From Ferruginibacter sp. (GTDB lineage: Bacteria; Bacteroidota; Bacteroidia; Chitinophagales; Chitinophagaceae): a stretch of DNA of 9,549 nt. Both the position numbers and the translations under genes were made by a program. Below are positions 1-7,492 of this stretch, one piece after another (the first letter of the stretch is position 1; each line of letters begins with the position of its first letter). Below the pieces are notes generated by a model. The model saw only the letters and a program-made list of their open reading frames with translations. It was not told the origin of the DNA and searched no databases. Where the stretch lies: positions 1 to 9,549 of the forward strand of contig JANXOQ010000480.1 in the NCBI GenBank assembly GCA_025357775.1. The letters are read 5' to 3'.

Positions 1-325
1 TTTCAGTCTATTTCAGAGTTAATCAATTTTTCAGAGTGTTGCCCAAAATTTTCGCCGCTTTCGAAGCTTCTGATATACTGTTCATTTCTATCTGCCAATC
101 GAAGAAAAAGGCAAAGAAATTATTACTACTTTTTATTACAAGCAATTTTTGTAAAATGATAAAACCAATGCTACTTATACTTTAATCTAACTACTTTATT
201 TTGATATATACTCTAACAAATAAGTAGAATATACCTCAAAGAAATCGAATTTTTTTTAGTTTTAGTATATTCTTAGGCAAACCTTTTTTATATAATATTT
301 TCTTTTCAACTTTATACAAAAGCTA
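1..325. other. Left-edge intergenic region with no supported gene
   Basis: This stretch lies downstream of the protease gene. Positions 24 to about 115 are visibly richer in G+C than the very AT-rich remainder. Both strands are open across them for about 52 codons: plus strand from the window edge to a TGA at 157-159, and minus strand from about 181 to a TGA at 23-25. The minus frame contains a possible 20-residue ORF starting ATG at 83-85 (MNSISEASKAAKILGNTLKN). It reads as somewhat protein-like, but I recognise no family. A tail of a gene entering from the left on the plus strand cannot be excluded. Positions 160-325 are AT-rich, and I see no clear terminator for the protease gene there. 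Confidence 0.4.
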
Positions 326-2500
326 TTAGTTCTTCTTTACCAAATTATCACTCAGTATCATTTTTTGCAAAATCTTTACAGATTCGTCTATGTAAACATC
401 CTCGCCAATTCTTTTTATAAATTGTTTATTTCGGGCTTCTTTTTCTTTCGTTTTGTTTATTTCTAAAGTATCAGATGTTGTATTATTCACAACCAAGGAT
501 TTTGATAATTTGTAAGCACTTATCATTTCTTTAGATACTGATTGTATTTGAGCTTGCTCAAAAGTATATTCTTTTAAATTTAAACTAAATTGCTTATCAG
601 CATTTTTTTGTAACCAACTTGAATTTAATTTAATTTTATTAAAATTTTCATTTTTTGCAGTTTCAATATTTGAGTTTAAAATTACAGCATTAAAGTCTAT
701 TGTGTTTACCAAAGGTTTGTATTCTGCTTGTGGTATTTCATCCCACTTTAAAGCATATTTATTATCTTTTTCTCTGTACTTCCAAGTTTCCATAGCATCT
801 GGCAGCACTACATCGGGCACTACACCTTTAAGCTGTGTTGCACCACCACTTACCCTATAAAATTTTTGTAAAGTTAGTTTCAATGAACCTAAATCTTCAG
901 CTTTTGAACTGCCAAAAATTTTCGACTCCCCATCAGGGTTTAAAGGAATAGCTCTTTGTACAGTTCCTTTACCATAGCTACTAGTGCTTCCAATAATTAT
1001 ACCCCTCTTATAATCTTGTATTGCTGCTGCAAATATTTCAGATGCAGATGCACTTCTTTCATTTATTAAAACAGCTAGTGGCCCCGTATATTGTACAGAT
1101 TTATCTCTATCTCTTAAAATAGAAGGCTTTTCATCTCTACTCTTTACTTGTACCATAGGCCCATCTTCTATAAACAAACCGGCCATTTGCACTACATCAT
1201 ACAAAGAGCCACCCCCATTATCTCTTAGGTCTATTACAATACCTTTTACATCTTCTTTTTTTAACTTTTCTATTTCCTTTGCCACATCAGCCGCACATCT
1301 TCTACCTTTTGGGTCTTGAAAATCAGCATAAAATTCAGGTAAATATATATAACCAATTTTTTGATTTCCACCTATGATGGCAGATTTTGCAAAAGTATCT
1401 TCTAGTTTTATTTCATCTCTAAGCAAGATTACTATTTTTATACTACCATCTACTTTTTTTACGGTAAGTCTTACTTCTGAGCCTTTTTCTGCGCCTCTTA
1501 TTAATTTTATTGCATCTGCAACCGCAAAGCCAGTTACATCTACAGGCTCATCTTTGCCTTGTGCTATTTTTATAACCTCATCGTTTTCTTTTAACTCACC
1601 ATTACGCCAAGCTGGCATACCAACCATTATTGGTCCAAGTTTTATTTTACCTTCTTCTTCTTTTATTTGTGCACCTATTCCATAAAAACTACCCTTCATT
1701 TGCTCATTAAATCCACGCATATCTACTGGTGCAAAATAGTCTGTATGAGGGTCCATTGTCCCAGCTATATCATTCACAAAAACACTAAAATTTTCGTCCA
1801 TTGTTTCTCTATTCTTTTTGGTAGTAGTATACCTATCCATTTGCTTTCTTATGGCATCTCTAGCTTCTCTTTCTAATGTAGTATCTGCTTTTGAAGTGAT
1901 TTCTTTTTTTGCATTTGGTTTGTTTTTTTGGTCAAGTAGCTCAGCATATTTACCCAGCACCATTAGCTTTATTCTTTTTCTCCATCTATCACTTCTTTCT
2001 GCTTCTGTTGTGGTAAATGCAAGCTTTTCTGCATCAACCTCTATCGTTTCTTTAGTAGTAAAATCAAATGGTTTACTTAATAATTCTTTATAATAATTTG
2101 ATGCCTCATTTACTCTTTTAGTATACAATGCATGTACATCAAAAAAAGATTTTAGTTCAGCTCCATGTATTTCATCATCAATACTATTTTCATACTTTTT
2201 TAAACTATCAATATCACTTTGAAAAAAAATATTCTTTTCGTCGTCTAATTCTTCTACAAAACGTTTAAAAACAATTTTACTAAATTCATCATCTATTTTT
2301 CTTGGGCTAAAGTGTCCTTCTTCCAATAATATACCTACATTCTTTATTACTTTACTATATTTTAACTTTGGGTTTTCATCAACAGTGCTGCCTTCTGTTT
2401 TTCCTTGAGATTTAAAAGCTATAAATAAACTAGCACATACAAGCACTAGCATTATTGGTAAAAATTTTTTGCTCATAATAAAGATTGCAATTTTTTGCAT
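326..2500 (-). CDS. prc: Carboxy-terminal processing (tail-specific) protease, S41A family, Prc-like
   Basis: A 724-residue periplasmic serine protease of the Prc/Tsp type, which trims or degrades envelope proteins from their C termini. A hydrophobic signal or anchor segment covers residues 12-29. An N-terminal helical Prc domain follows (about 45-250), then a PDZ domain (about 270-363, starting GSFYGIGAQI), the S41 catalytic core (about 378-570) and a DUF3340-type C-terminal region (about 573-715). The SASASEIFAAA motif gives catalytic Ser485. YGKGTVQ gives the general base Lys511, with conserved Gln515 four residues on. The Ser-Lys spacing is 26 residues against 25 in E. coli Prc, because of one extra residue in the intervening loop. 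The length is slightly above the 682 residues of E. coli Prc. Met9 (ATG at 2474-2476) is an equally plausible start and gives a more typical signal peptide. Neither start has a Shine-Dalgarno sequence. Cys22 lacks a proper lipobox, so a lipoprotein is unlikely. The gene appears monocistronic. Confidence 0.95.
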   Translation of the reverse strand: MQKIAIFIMSKKFLPIMLVLVCASLFIAFKSQGKTEGSTVDENPKLKYSKVIKNVGILLEEGHFSPRKIDDEFSKIVFKRFVEELDDEKNIFFQSDIDSLKKYENSIDDEIHGAELKSFFDVHALYTKRVNEASNYYKELLSKPFDFTTKETIEVDAEKLAFTTTEAERSDRWRKRIKLMVLGKYAELLDQKNKPNAKKEITSKADTTLEREARDAIRKQMDRYTTTKKNRETMDENFSVFVNDIAGTMDPHTDYFAPVDMRGFNEQMKGSFYGIGAQIKEEEGKIKLGPIMVGMPAWRNGELKENDEVIKIAQGKDEPVDVTGFAVADAIKLIRGAEKGSEVRLTVKKVDGSIKIVILLRDEIKLEDTFAKSAIIGGNQKIGYIYLPEFYADFQDPKGRRCAADVAKEIEKLKKEDVKGIVIDLRDNGGGSLYDVVQMAGLFIEDGPMVQVKSRDEKPSILRDRDKSVQYTGPLAVLINERSASASEIFAAAIQDYKRGIIIGSTSSYGKGTVQRAIPLNPDGESKIFGSSKAEDLGSLKLTLQKFYRVSGGATQLKGVVPDVVLPDAMETWKYREKDNKYALKWDEIPQAEYKPLVNTIDFNAVILNSNIETAKNENFNKIKLNSSWLQKNADKQFSLNLKEYTFEQAQIQSVSKEMISAYKLSKSLVVNNTTSDTLEINKTKEKEARNKQFIKRIGEDVYIDESVKILQKMILSDNLVKKN

Positions 2501-2735
2501 ATAGTAAAATTAATGTAAATGTGAAGTTACGAGTTAATTGTAAATGATAATAGGCAATAAATTTTTGTTAAGAATTAAAATTGAAAAGGGTATTTGACAA
2601 TTGGCAGTTGGTAATAAATAATTAATGGTAGATAATAAAAAATAAAAACTATTAAGTAGTAATTTGTTGAAGAATTTTTAATTTTGAAGGTTATAATATA
2701 AACAAGCAAATTATTTTGTAATTAATTTTTTATAC

Positions 2736-2768
2736 AAAAAAAGCCTTTCAAAATAAATTGAAAGGCTT
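2736..2768 (-). terminator. Intrinsic terminator of the histidine tRNA gene
   Basis: Inverted repeat AAGCCTTTCA (2741-2750) and TGAAAGGCTT (2759-2768) with an 8-nt loop. On the minus strand it is followed directly by a run of seven T (2736-2742 read in reverse, overlapping the stem base). It begins 9 nt after the tRNA 3' end, so it fits a rho-independent terminator that keeps tRNA transcription out of the protease gene. Confidence 0.9.
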
Positions 2769-2777
2769 TATAAAATG

Positions 2778-2852
2778 GGTAATCGAGGGGGCTCGAACCC
2801 CCGACCCTCAGAATCACAATCTGATGCTCTAACCAACTGAGCTACGACTACC
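2778..2852 (-). tRNA. tRNA-His (anticodon GTG)
   Basis: All four arms fold. The 7-bp acceptor stem is GTAGTCG with CGATTAC (one G-U pair). The D arm is GCTC/GAGC with loop AGTTGGTTA. The anticodon stem is TCAGA/TCTGA with loop TTGTGAT (anticodon GTG, plus-strand 2815-2817). The variable loop is GGGTC, and the T arm is GGGGG/CCCCT around TTCGAGC. The histidine identity elements are present: an encoded extra G at position -1 (2852) opposite discriminator C73 (2778). A full CCA is not encoded, since the sequence continues CA then T, so CCA must be added by nucleotidyltransferase. The gene stands alone between the protease and the YfhO gene. Confidence 0.97.
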
Positions 2853-2930
2853 ATTTAATATTTTTTCTTAAACAATAACCAATTTAGATAAATATGAAAA
2901 CTGATTTCTGATTTAATTCATCAAGTTAAA

Positions 2931-2960
2931 AATCTGCTACCAACTAAGCTATTACTACTT
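2931..2960 (-). pseudogene. Possible decayed tRNA 5' half, resembling the neighbouring tRNA-His
   Basis: Read on the minus strand, this stretch contains TAGCTTAGTTGGTAG, a good match to the conserved tRNA D-arm region. Aligned with the intact tRNA-His 79 bp downstream, its 5' part AGTAGTAATAGCTTAGTTGG agrees at 16 of 20 positions. The 3' side of the D stem is scrambled and no anticodon arm or T arm follows, so it is not a functional tRNA. It may be a remnant of a former tandem tRNA or a partial duplication. The match is short and could be chance. Confidence 0.45.
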
Positions 2961-3032
2961 TTATAGACAAAGCAAAAATAGTAATAAAATATTGAGAGGC
3001 AAAAAGATTTTAGATTTATACATTACTAGTGC

Positions 3033-3061
3033 AATAAGTTTTTTATAAAAAGCTTATTTTG
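3033..3061 (+). promoter_or_regulatory. 26-bp dyad overlapping a possible -7 element before the YfhO gene
   Basis: The arms AATAAGTTTTTTA (3033-3045) and TAAAAAGCTTATT (3046-3058) form an inverted repeat with one mismatch in 13 pairs (a T:G) and no spacer. Its right end overlaps TTATTTTG (3054-3061), one base off the Bacteroidota -7 consensus TAnnTTTG, about 22 bp before the ATG at 3083. No matching -33 element is visible. The arrangement would suit an operator, but an AT-rich palindrome may also be fortuitous. Confidence 0.35.
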
Positions 3062-3082
3062 CAGGTTATAATAAAAAGTACC

Positions 3083-5611
3083 ATGAAGAATAATTTATTA
3101 CAGAAATCTATACCACATTTAATAGCATTTGGTATTTTTTTAATAGTATCAGTCATATTTTGCTTGCCTGTTTTTCAAGGAATGGCAATAAACCAAAGTG
3201 ATATGAGCCAAGTGGCAGGAATGGCCCAACAATCTAAAATGTTTTACCAAGCAAATGGTAATTATCCACTATGGACAAACAGTATGTTTGGCGGTATGCC
3301 TGCGTATCAAATTTTAATTGGCGGCAGCCACTCAATAACTTTAGGCTGGTTTCATAAATTATTTACTTGTTTTTTACCTCAAGCACCTGCGCTTTTCTTT
3401 CTTGCAAGTATTAGTTTTTATTTATTATCACAAATATTAAAAATAAAACCTTGGATAGGCATATTAGGTGCACTTGCTTATAGCTTTTCTTCGTACAATG
3501 CTATTATTGTAGAGGTTGGTCATATTTCAAAATTTGCTGCAATGGGCTATGCGCCTATGCTTATAGGTGGCATTATTTTACTTACAAACAAAAAATATAT
3601 ACTTGGTTTTCTTACAACTTTAATGGCAGCTACATTAATAATGAACCAAAACCATGTGCAAGTAGTTTACTATATATCCATTATTATATTTTTTCTTTTC
3701 ATATCATTTTTTATTAATTGCATAAAAAATAAAGAATTTTCCCATTTTTTTAAAACTGTTGGGCTATCCTTTTTTGCAGCAACTTTGGCTATTTTATCGT
3801 TTGCTACCATTTTTTTACCTACAAAGGAGTACACAAAAGAAACGATGCGTGGTGGCATATCTGAATTAACACTTGGAGACAAAAAAGAAGATGCTGAAAA
3901 TAAATCAAAGGGTGGGCTAAATAAAGATTATGCTTTTCAATGGAGTTATGGAATAGGAGAAACTTTTACATTTATTTTACCTAACTACTATGGCAGCAAC
4001 TCCGGCCCAAAACCATTTGGAGATAAAAGCAAAGTAATAGAAGGCCTTACCAGCAGTGGCTTGCCAGAGCAAGCTGTAAATAGTATGTATGGTAGTTTTA
4101 GTGCTTATTGGGGTAGCCAACCAGGTACATCTGGACCAGTTTACTTAGGTGCTATTATTTGTATGCTTTTTATAGCAAGTATATTTTTTGTAGATAAAAA
4201 ATATTTAGGTTGGCTATTAGCAGCAACTTTAGCTGGGGTAATACTAGCTTGGGGAAGTAATTTTAAAATTGTTAATTATTTCTTATTTGACCACTTACCG
4301 TTTTACAACAAATTTAGGGCGCCTTCAATGGCTATGATTATTCCACAACTTACTGTAGTAACGTTAGCTGTTTTAGCATTACAAAAAATGTTTTATGCAG
4401 ATATTGAAAAACAATTATTATTAAAAAAATTAAAATACGCAGCAATTGCTACAACTGCAGTTGTTGTAATGCTTACATTTAACTATTTAAGCGCAAATTT
4501 TAAAGGCAATAGTGATACTGCTCGTTTAGAAAATATACAACAATACATAAGCCAAGCAATGGCTCAAGGAAAAGCAGCTACTGCGGAAGCAACCGCACAA
4601 GCTAAAACAATGGTAGATGGATTTAGTAAAGATTTAGTAGACGATAGAAAAAGTATTTACCTAAGTGATTTTATAAGAATGCTCTTGTATCTCATAGCTG
4701 GTGGAGCAATAATTTTGCTTACTGCTATTAAAAAAATTTCAGGTAATGTGGCTACTATTTTATTAGTCATTCTTTCATTTGCTGATATTATAATGGTAAG
4801 CAACCGTTACCTAAATAAAGAAAACTTTGTGCCTTATGATGAGTTTGCAGGTGAGAGAACACCAAGTGCATCTGACCTACAAATATTGGGTGATAAAACT
4901 CAGTTTAGGGTATTTAACCAAATGGGTGGCGACCCTTTTCAAGATGCACAAACAAGCTATTTTCATAACTCAATTGGTGGCTACAGCCCAGTAAAATTAG
5001 GGTTATACCAAGATATTATTACCCATCAATTAAGTAAAGGAAATTTCCCAGCATTTAATATGCTAAACACAAAATATATAATAGCACAAAACCCTCAAAC
5101 TGGCAAGCCAATAGTGCAGCAAAATCCTGATGCAGCTGGCAATGTTTGGTTTGTAAAAAATATAAAATTTGTAGATAATGCTAATGAAGAAATGTTGGCT
5201 TTAGATAGCCTAAAAGTAAAAGAAACAGTGGTTATTGACAAAAGAGAAAAATCGAAAGTTTCAACCGAAGCTACATTTGATAGCAGTGCAATGATTAATT
5301 TAATAGAAAATAAAAATGATGTAATTTCCTACAAGTCTTTTTCTACAAAAAACCAATTCGCAGTTTTTAGCGAAATATATTACTCAGAAGGATGGAAAGC
5401 TTATGTAGATGAAAAAGAAGCAAAAATTGTAAAAGTAAATTATATTTTAAGAGGCTTGTCAGTACCTGCTGGCAGCCATACAATACGATTTGAATTTAAA
5501 CCTAGTTCTTACACGCTGGGTAATACACTGAGTTTAGTGAGTGGGGTAATTTCTTATATTTTACTAATTATTTGTATCTTATTATTAAACAAAAAAAAAG
5601 CAAAATCATAA
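3083..5611 (+). CDS. YfhO-family polytopic membrane protein, GT-C-like
   Basis: An 842-residue integral membrane protein matching the Bacteroidota form of the YfhO family. Hallmarks are an N-terminal membrane segment (about 13-31), then a periplasmic loop with QSDMSQ and LWTNSMFGGMPAYQ (about 38-76). Clusters of membrane spans follow at about 103-246, 353-391, 413-469 and 533-572. A soluble domain (about 575-810) ends in the family's EIYYSEGWKAYVD and VPAGSHTIRFEFKP motifs, before a last span at about 816-835 and a Lys-rich tail. I count about 13-14 spans. In Bacillus, YfhO takes part in glycosylating lipoteichoic acid using an undecaprenyl-linked sugar. The role in Bacteroidota, which lack that polymer, is not established, so glycan modification is inference from family and neighbours. 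The reading frame stays open back to a TTG at 3059, but the ATG at 3083 is preferred because the TTG lies within a promoter-like element. The next gene is convergent, with a 21-bp gap. Confidence 0.88.
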   Translation: MKNNLLQKSIPHLIAFGIFLIVSVIFCLPVFQGMAINQSDMSQVAGMAQQSKMFYQANGNYPLWTNSMFGGMPAYQILIGGSHSITLGWFHKLFTCFLPQAPALFFLASISFYLLSQILKIKPWIGILGALAYSFSSYNAIIVEVGHISKFAAMGYAPMLIGGIILLTNKKYILGFLTTLMAATLIMNQNHVQVVYYISIIIFFLFISFFINCIKNKEFSHFFKTVGLSFFAATLAILSFATIFLPTKEYTKETMRGGISELTLGDKKEDAENKSKGGLNKDYAFQWSYGIGETFTFILPNYYGSNSGPKPFGDKSKVIEGLTSSGLPEQAVNSMYGSFSAYWGSQPGTSGPVYLGAIICMLFIASIFFVDKKYLGWLLAATLAGVILAWGSNFKIVNYFLFDHLPFYNKFRAPSMAMIIPQLTVVTLAVLALQKMFYADIEKQLLLKKLKYAAIATTAVVVMLTFNYLSANFKGNSDTARLENIQQYISQAMAQGKAATAEATAQAKTMVDGFSKDLVDDRKSIYLSDFIRMLLYLIAGGAIILLTAIKKISGNVATILLVILSFADIIMVSNRYLNKENFVPYDEFAGERTPSASDLQILGDKTQFRVFNQMGGDPFQDAQTSYFHNSIGGYSPVKLGLYQDIITHQLSKGNFPAFNMLNTKYIIAQNPQTGKPIVQQNPDAAGNVWFVKNIKFVDNANEEMLALDSLKVKETVVIDKREKSKVSTEATFDSSAMINLIENKNDVISYKSFSTKNQFAVFSEIYYSEGWKAYVDEKEAKIVKVNYILRGLSVPAGSHTIRFEFKPSSYTLGNTLSLVSGVISYILLIICILLLNKKKAKS

Positions 5612-5632
5612 AAATATAAATTTTATAAAAAA

Positions 5633-6340
5633 CTAGTTAATGTAATTTAACCAAAACTTTTCATCATATTTTTCCCATGCGTGTACACCAAAAGGTAGTT
5701 GGCAATTATTTATTATAAATGCATCTTTAGGGTTTAATTCAAAGGCAAATCTTAATGCTTCCGTATATTTTGGTTTTTTAAAAAAAGGGTTTAGCTTATC
5801 TATTAATACTCCCCAAAACATATCTTCATTTTTTATAAATATTTTTAAAAATGGCGCAAAAATAAAACTATTCCAAAAATGAGGTTTTATTTTTCTCAAT
5901 GATAAGCCTCCATTGCCCACTCTATTTACAAACCAATTACTTGTATTAATTAAATATTTTTCTTTTGTAATTGTTGGTGCTACAATCCAAGGAGCACCTA
6001 TATAATCATAATTTTTTTTACACCAATACAAAAGTTTATTTTCAAAAACATAAGCATCTAATTGATAAATTAAAATGAATCTATACTGAAAAAATCTTTT
6101 ATAAAAACTTGTAGAGAGCATTAATTTATTATAACCTTCAATAGAAACAAAATGAGAATCTTTAAAATATTCAAAACTTGCATTGGGAATAATTTTTAAA
6201 TAACAATTTGTATTAAGGCCTTGTGAACAAATAAATTTAATAGGAAATTCTCCCAAAATTTCATTGCACCTTATTAAAGATATTATTTCACTGGGTGATA
6301 ATATTTCTTTATAGATTGGAATAATAATGGCGACTTCCAC
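5633..6340 (-). CDS. DUF5672 family protein, putative glycosyltransferase
   Basis: A 235-residue soluble protein with the DUF5672 pattern. It opens with a Rossmann-like strand VAIIIPIYKE (3-12), as in GT-A enzymes. Next come LIYQLDAYVF (90-99, with Asp95 where a metal-binding acidic residue is expected), YDYIGAPW (111-118), NGGLSLRK (143-150), NEDMFW (171-176) and PFGVHAWEKY (216-225). These resemble the metal-binding, acceptor-loop and ED-type motifs of GT-A glycosyltransferases. The function is predicted and no sugar specificity can be given. The start is GTG at 6338-6340. The preceding in-frame codon is TAA and the first beta strand begins at once, so no earlier start exists and a later one would break the fold. 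No Shine-Dalgarno sequence is visible. It is divergent from the GT2 gene and convergent with the YfhO gene, so it is probably transcribed alone. Confidence 0.82.
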   Translation of the reverse strand: MEVAIIIPIYKEILSPSEIISLIRCNEILGEFPIKFICSQGLNTNCYLKIIPNASFEYFKDSHFVSIEGYNKLMLSTSFYKRFFQYRFILIYQLDAYVFENKLLYWCKKNYDYIGAPWIVAPTITKEKYLINTSNWFVNRVGNGGLSLRKIKPHFWNSFIFAPFLKIFIKNEDMFWGVLIDKLNPFFKKPKYTEALRFAFELNPKDAFIINNCQLPFGVHAWEKYDEKFWLNYIN

Positions 6341-6399
6341 TTAAAATAAGTTTAAATTTTTTAATAACTAATTTGATTTTTAATTTCAAAATTGCTTCA

Positions 6400-6407
6400 C
6401 AAAAATA
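6400..6407 (-). promoter_or_regulatory. Candidate -7 element for the DUF5672 gene
   Basis: On the minus strand the bases read TATTTTTG, a full match to TAnnTTTG, about 60 bp before the GTG start. No TTG-type -33 element sits at the usual 17-23 bp distance. In such AT-rich DNA a chance match is quite possible. Confidence 0.3.
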
Positions 6408-6434
6408 TCTTTAAAATTAGAATTATTAAAAATT

Positions 6435-6442
6435 TATATTTG
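6435..6442 (+). promoter_or_regulatory. Candidate -7 element for the GT2 gene, implying a very short leader
   Basis: TATATTTG matches TAnnTTTG and ends 7 bp before the ATG at 6450. If used, transcription would begin at or within a few bases of the start codon, giving a leaderless or nearly leaderless mRNA. The sequence continues CAACAC, and the same 10-mer TTTGCAACAC recurs at 7489-7498 upstream of gmd. No -33 element is obvious. Confidence 0.4.
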
Positions 6443-6449
6443 CAACACT

Positions 6450-7217
6450 ATGCCGTTAGTGTCAATTATTACCATTACTTATAATGCCGAAGCCTTTTTA
6501 GAAAGGACTATTAGTAGTATAAAAAAACAAACTTTAAATGACTTTGAATATATTTTAATAGATGGAAAATCTTCTGACAACACAATGGATATTGTTGAAC
6601 GGAATAAAGGAATTTTCTCAGTTATTATTTCAGAAAAAGATAATGGATTGTATGATGCGATGAATAAAGGACTAAAAGTGGCAAAGGGAGAGTACGTTTG
6701 GTTTATGAATGCTGGTGATGAAATAGCGGAAGAAAACGCTATAGAAAAAATAAAACTTTTGTATTTGCAAAATGCAGATGTTATATATTCTGATACTATG
6801 GTTGTGGATAGTAAAGACAAGTATATCGGTCTTAGGACTGAAGTAACGAAACACAAACTGCCTAAAATACTAACATGGAAAATGTATAATAAAGGAATGC
6901 TAGTTTGCCATCAATCGTTTGTCGCAAAAAAATCTATAACCCCATTTTATATATCTAAAAATTTAAGTGCAGATATTGATTGGTGTATACATTGTTTAAA
7001 AAAATCTAAAAAAACCATGTTCTATGATGGTATTTTGTCTAAATATTTAGAAGGTGGAGTTTCTCAACGACTACTTTTAAAAGGCTGGAAGGACAGATTT
7101 AAGGTGCTTCAAAAACATTTTGGATTTTTACCTAATTTTTTCAGCCATATTCTAATTGTGTTTAGAGCAGATGTTTTAAATTTATTTAGAATATCAAAAT
7201 ACCTGAAAAAGAGCTAA
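6450..7217 (+). CDS. Glycosyltransferase family 2 (GT-A fold)
   Basis: A 255-residue cytoplasmic or membrane-associated enzyme that transfers a sugar from a nucleotide sugar to a growing glycan. The N-terminal nucleotide-binding half is classical: VSIITITYNA (4-13), IDGKSSDNT (37-45) with Asp38, and SEKDNGLYDAMNKGL (61-75). FMNAGDE (85-91) stands at the DXD metal-binding position. Further on are VCHQSFV (152-158), ADIDW (174-178) and YLEGGVS (199-205), the pattern of WcaE-like GT2 enzymes of colanic-acid-type clusters. The C terminus (about 225-250) is amphipathic to hydrophobic and may touch the membrane. There is no signal peptide. Donor and acceptor cannot be read from the sequence. The start is ATG directly after a -7-like element, without a Shine-Dalgarno sequence. 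The gene is divergent from the DUF5672 gene (109-bp gap) and separated from gmd by 371 bp, so co-transcription with gmd is possible but not required. Confidence 0.93.
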   Translation: MPLVSIITITYNAEAFLERTISSIKKQTLNDFEYILIDGKSSDNTMDIVERNKGIFSVIISEKDNGLYDAMNKGLKVAKGEYVWFMNAGDEIAEENAIEKIKLLYLQNADVIYSDTMVVDSKDKYIGLRTEVTKHKLPKILTWKMYNKGMLVCHQSFVAKKSITPFYISKNLSADIDWCIHCLKKSKKTMFYDGILSKYLEGGVSQRLLLKGWKDRFKVLQKHFGFLPNFFSHILIVFRADVLNLFRISKYLKKS

Positions 7218-7232
7218 TTTTTCAGTAAAAGA

Positions 7233-7484
7233 TTAAAATACATACACACTTACCTTCTCAAAAAATTATTCTTTTTTCCTTGTAGGTACCTCAATAATTT
7301 TAACATCTTTAAGCAAAATATAATCACCTCTGCATTTTTGGTAATTTTTTATTCAATTTAAATTTACAATGTAAGGTTGATGGACACACATTAATATTTT
7401 TTCAAATAAAATATCTACATATTTTTTCATAATTATTTAAACAGCTACCATAGTTTTATTTTGCAAATAAAAATAGACTTGGCA
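7233..7484 (-). pseudogene. Remnant of a LytTR-type DNA-binding domain
   Basis: One minus-strand frame, ending in TAA at 7233-7235, reads as most of a LytTR domain interrupted by stops. In order it gives CQVYFYLQNKTMVAV, stop, IIMKKYVDILFEKILMC, VHQPYIVNLN, stop, IKNYQKCRGDYILLKDVKII, EVPTRKKE, stop, FFEKVSVYVF. The in-frame stops are TAA at 7437-7439, TGA at 7353-7355 and TAA at 7266-7268. The VHQ-YIVNLN block and the glycine/aspartate turn followed by I-EV-RKKE-F match the C-terminal half of LytTR domains, which bind DNA in LytR/AlgR-type response regulators. The receiver domain and the start of LytTR are absent, and another TAA (7485-7487) lies just upstream. The fragment is tail to tail with the GT2 gene, 15 bp past its stop. 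No frameshift is needed, so decay seems to be by substitution. Identification is by motif reading only. Confidence 0.7.
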
Positions 7485-7492
7485 TTACTTTG
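7459..7492 (+). promoter_or_regulatory. Candidate distal promoter for gmd
   Basis: TTTTG (7459-7463) and TTACTTTG (7485-7492) are 21 bp apart, a spacing usual for Bacteroidota -33/-7 pairs. The -7 has one mismatch to TAnnTTTG. TTTGCAACAC (7489-7498) repeats the bases at the GT2 start. Use of this site would give a leader of about 90 nt. It lies over the decayed LytTR sequence on the other strand. Confidence 0.35.

Noticed and set aside
196..240. Imperfect inverted repeat downstream of the protease gene as its terminator
   Set aside because: The arms pair poorly and no T-run follows on the minus strand.
1374..2093. Three plus-strand open frames of 69-103 codons within the protease gene
   Set aside because: They lie antisense to a gene with clear domains and motifs. 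Their translations are low-complexity Ser/Phe/Ile-rich strings, typical of reverse reading.
2590..2650. TTGACA-like sequence and short self-similar phrases between the protease and tRNA genes
   Set aside because: A TTGACA box is not the Bacteroidota promoter consensus. The phrases are short, AT-rich and irregular, and do not form a definable repeat.
3059..3082. TTG at 3059 as the start of the YfhO gene
   Set aside because: It lies within a -7-like element, and the eight extra residues add nothing to the family alignment. The ATG at 3083 leads straight into the usual short basic N terminus.
3670..3882. Minus-strand 70-codon open frame inside the YfhO gene
   Set aside because: It is antisense to conserved membrane segments, with no family resemblance and no start signals.
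6479..6856. Two minus-strand open frames inside the GT2 gene
   Set aside because: Both are antisense shadows of the catalytic half of a well-supported glycosyltransferase.
7260..7360. Stop codons in the LytTR frame read as recoding rather than decay
   Set aside because: Two of the three internal stops are TAA, no recoding signal is visible, and the upstream half of the protein is also missing.
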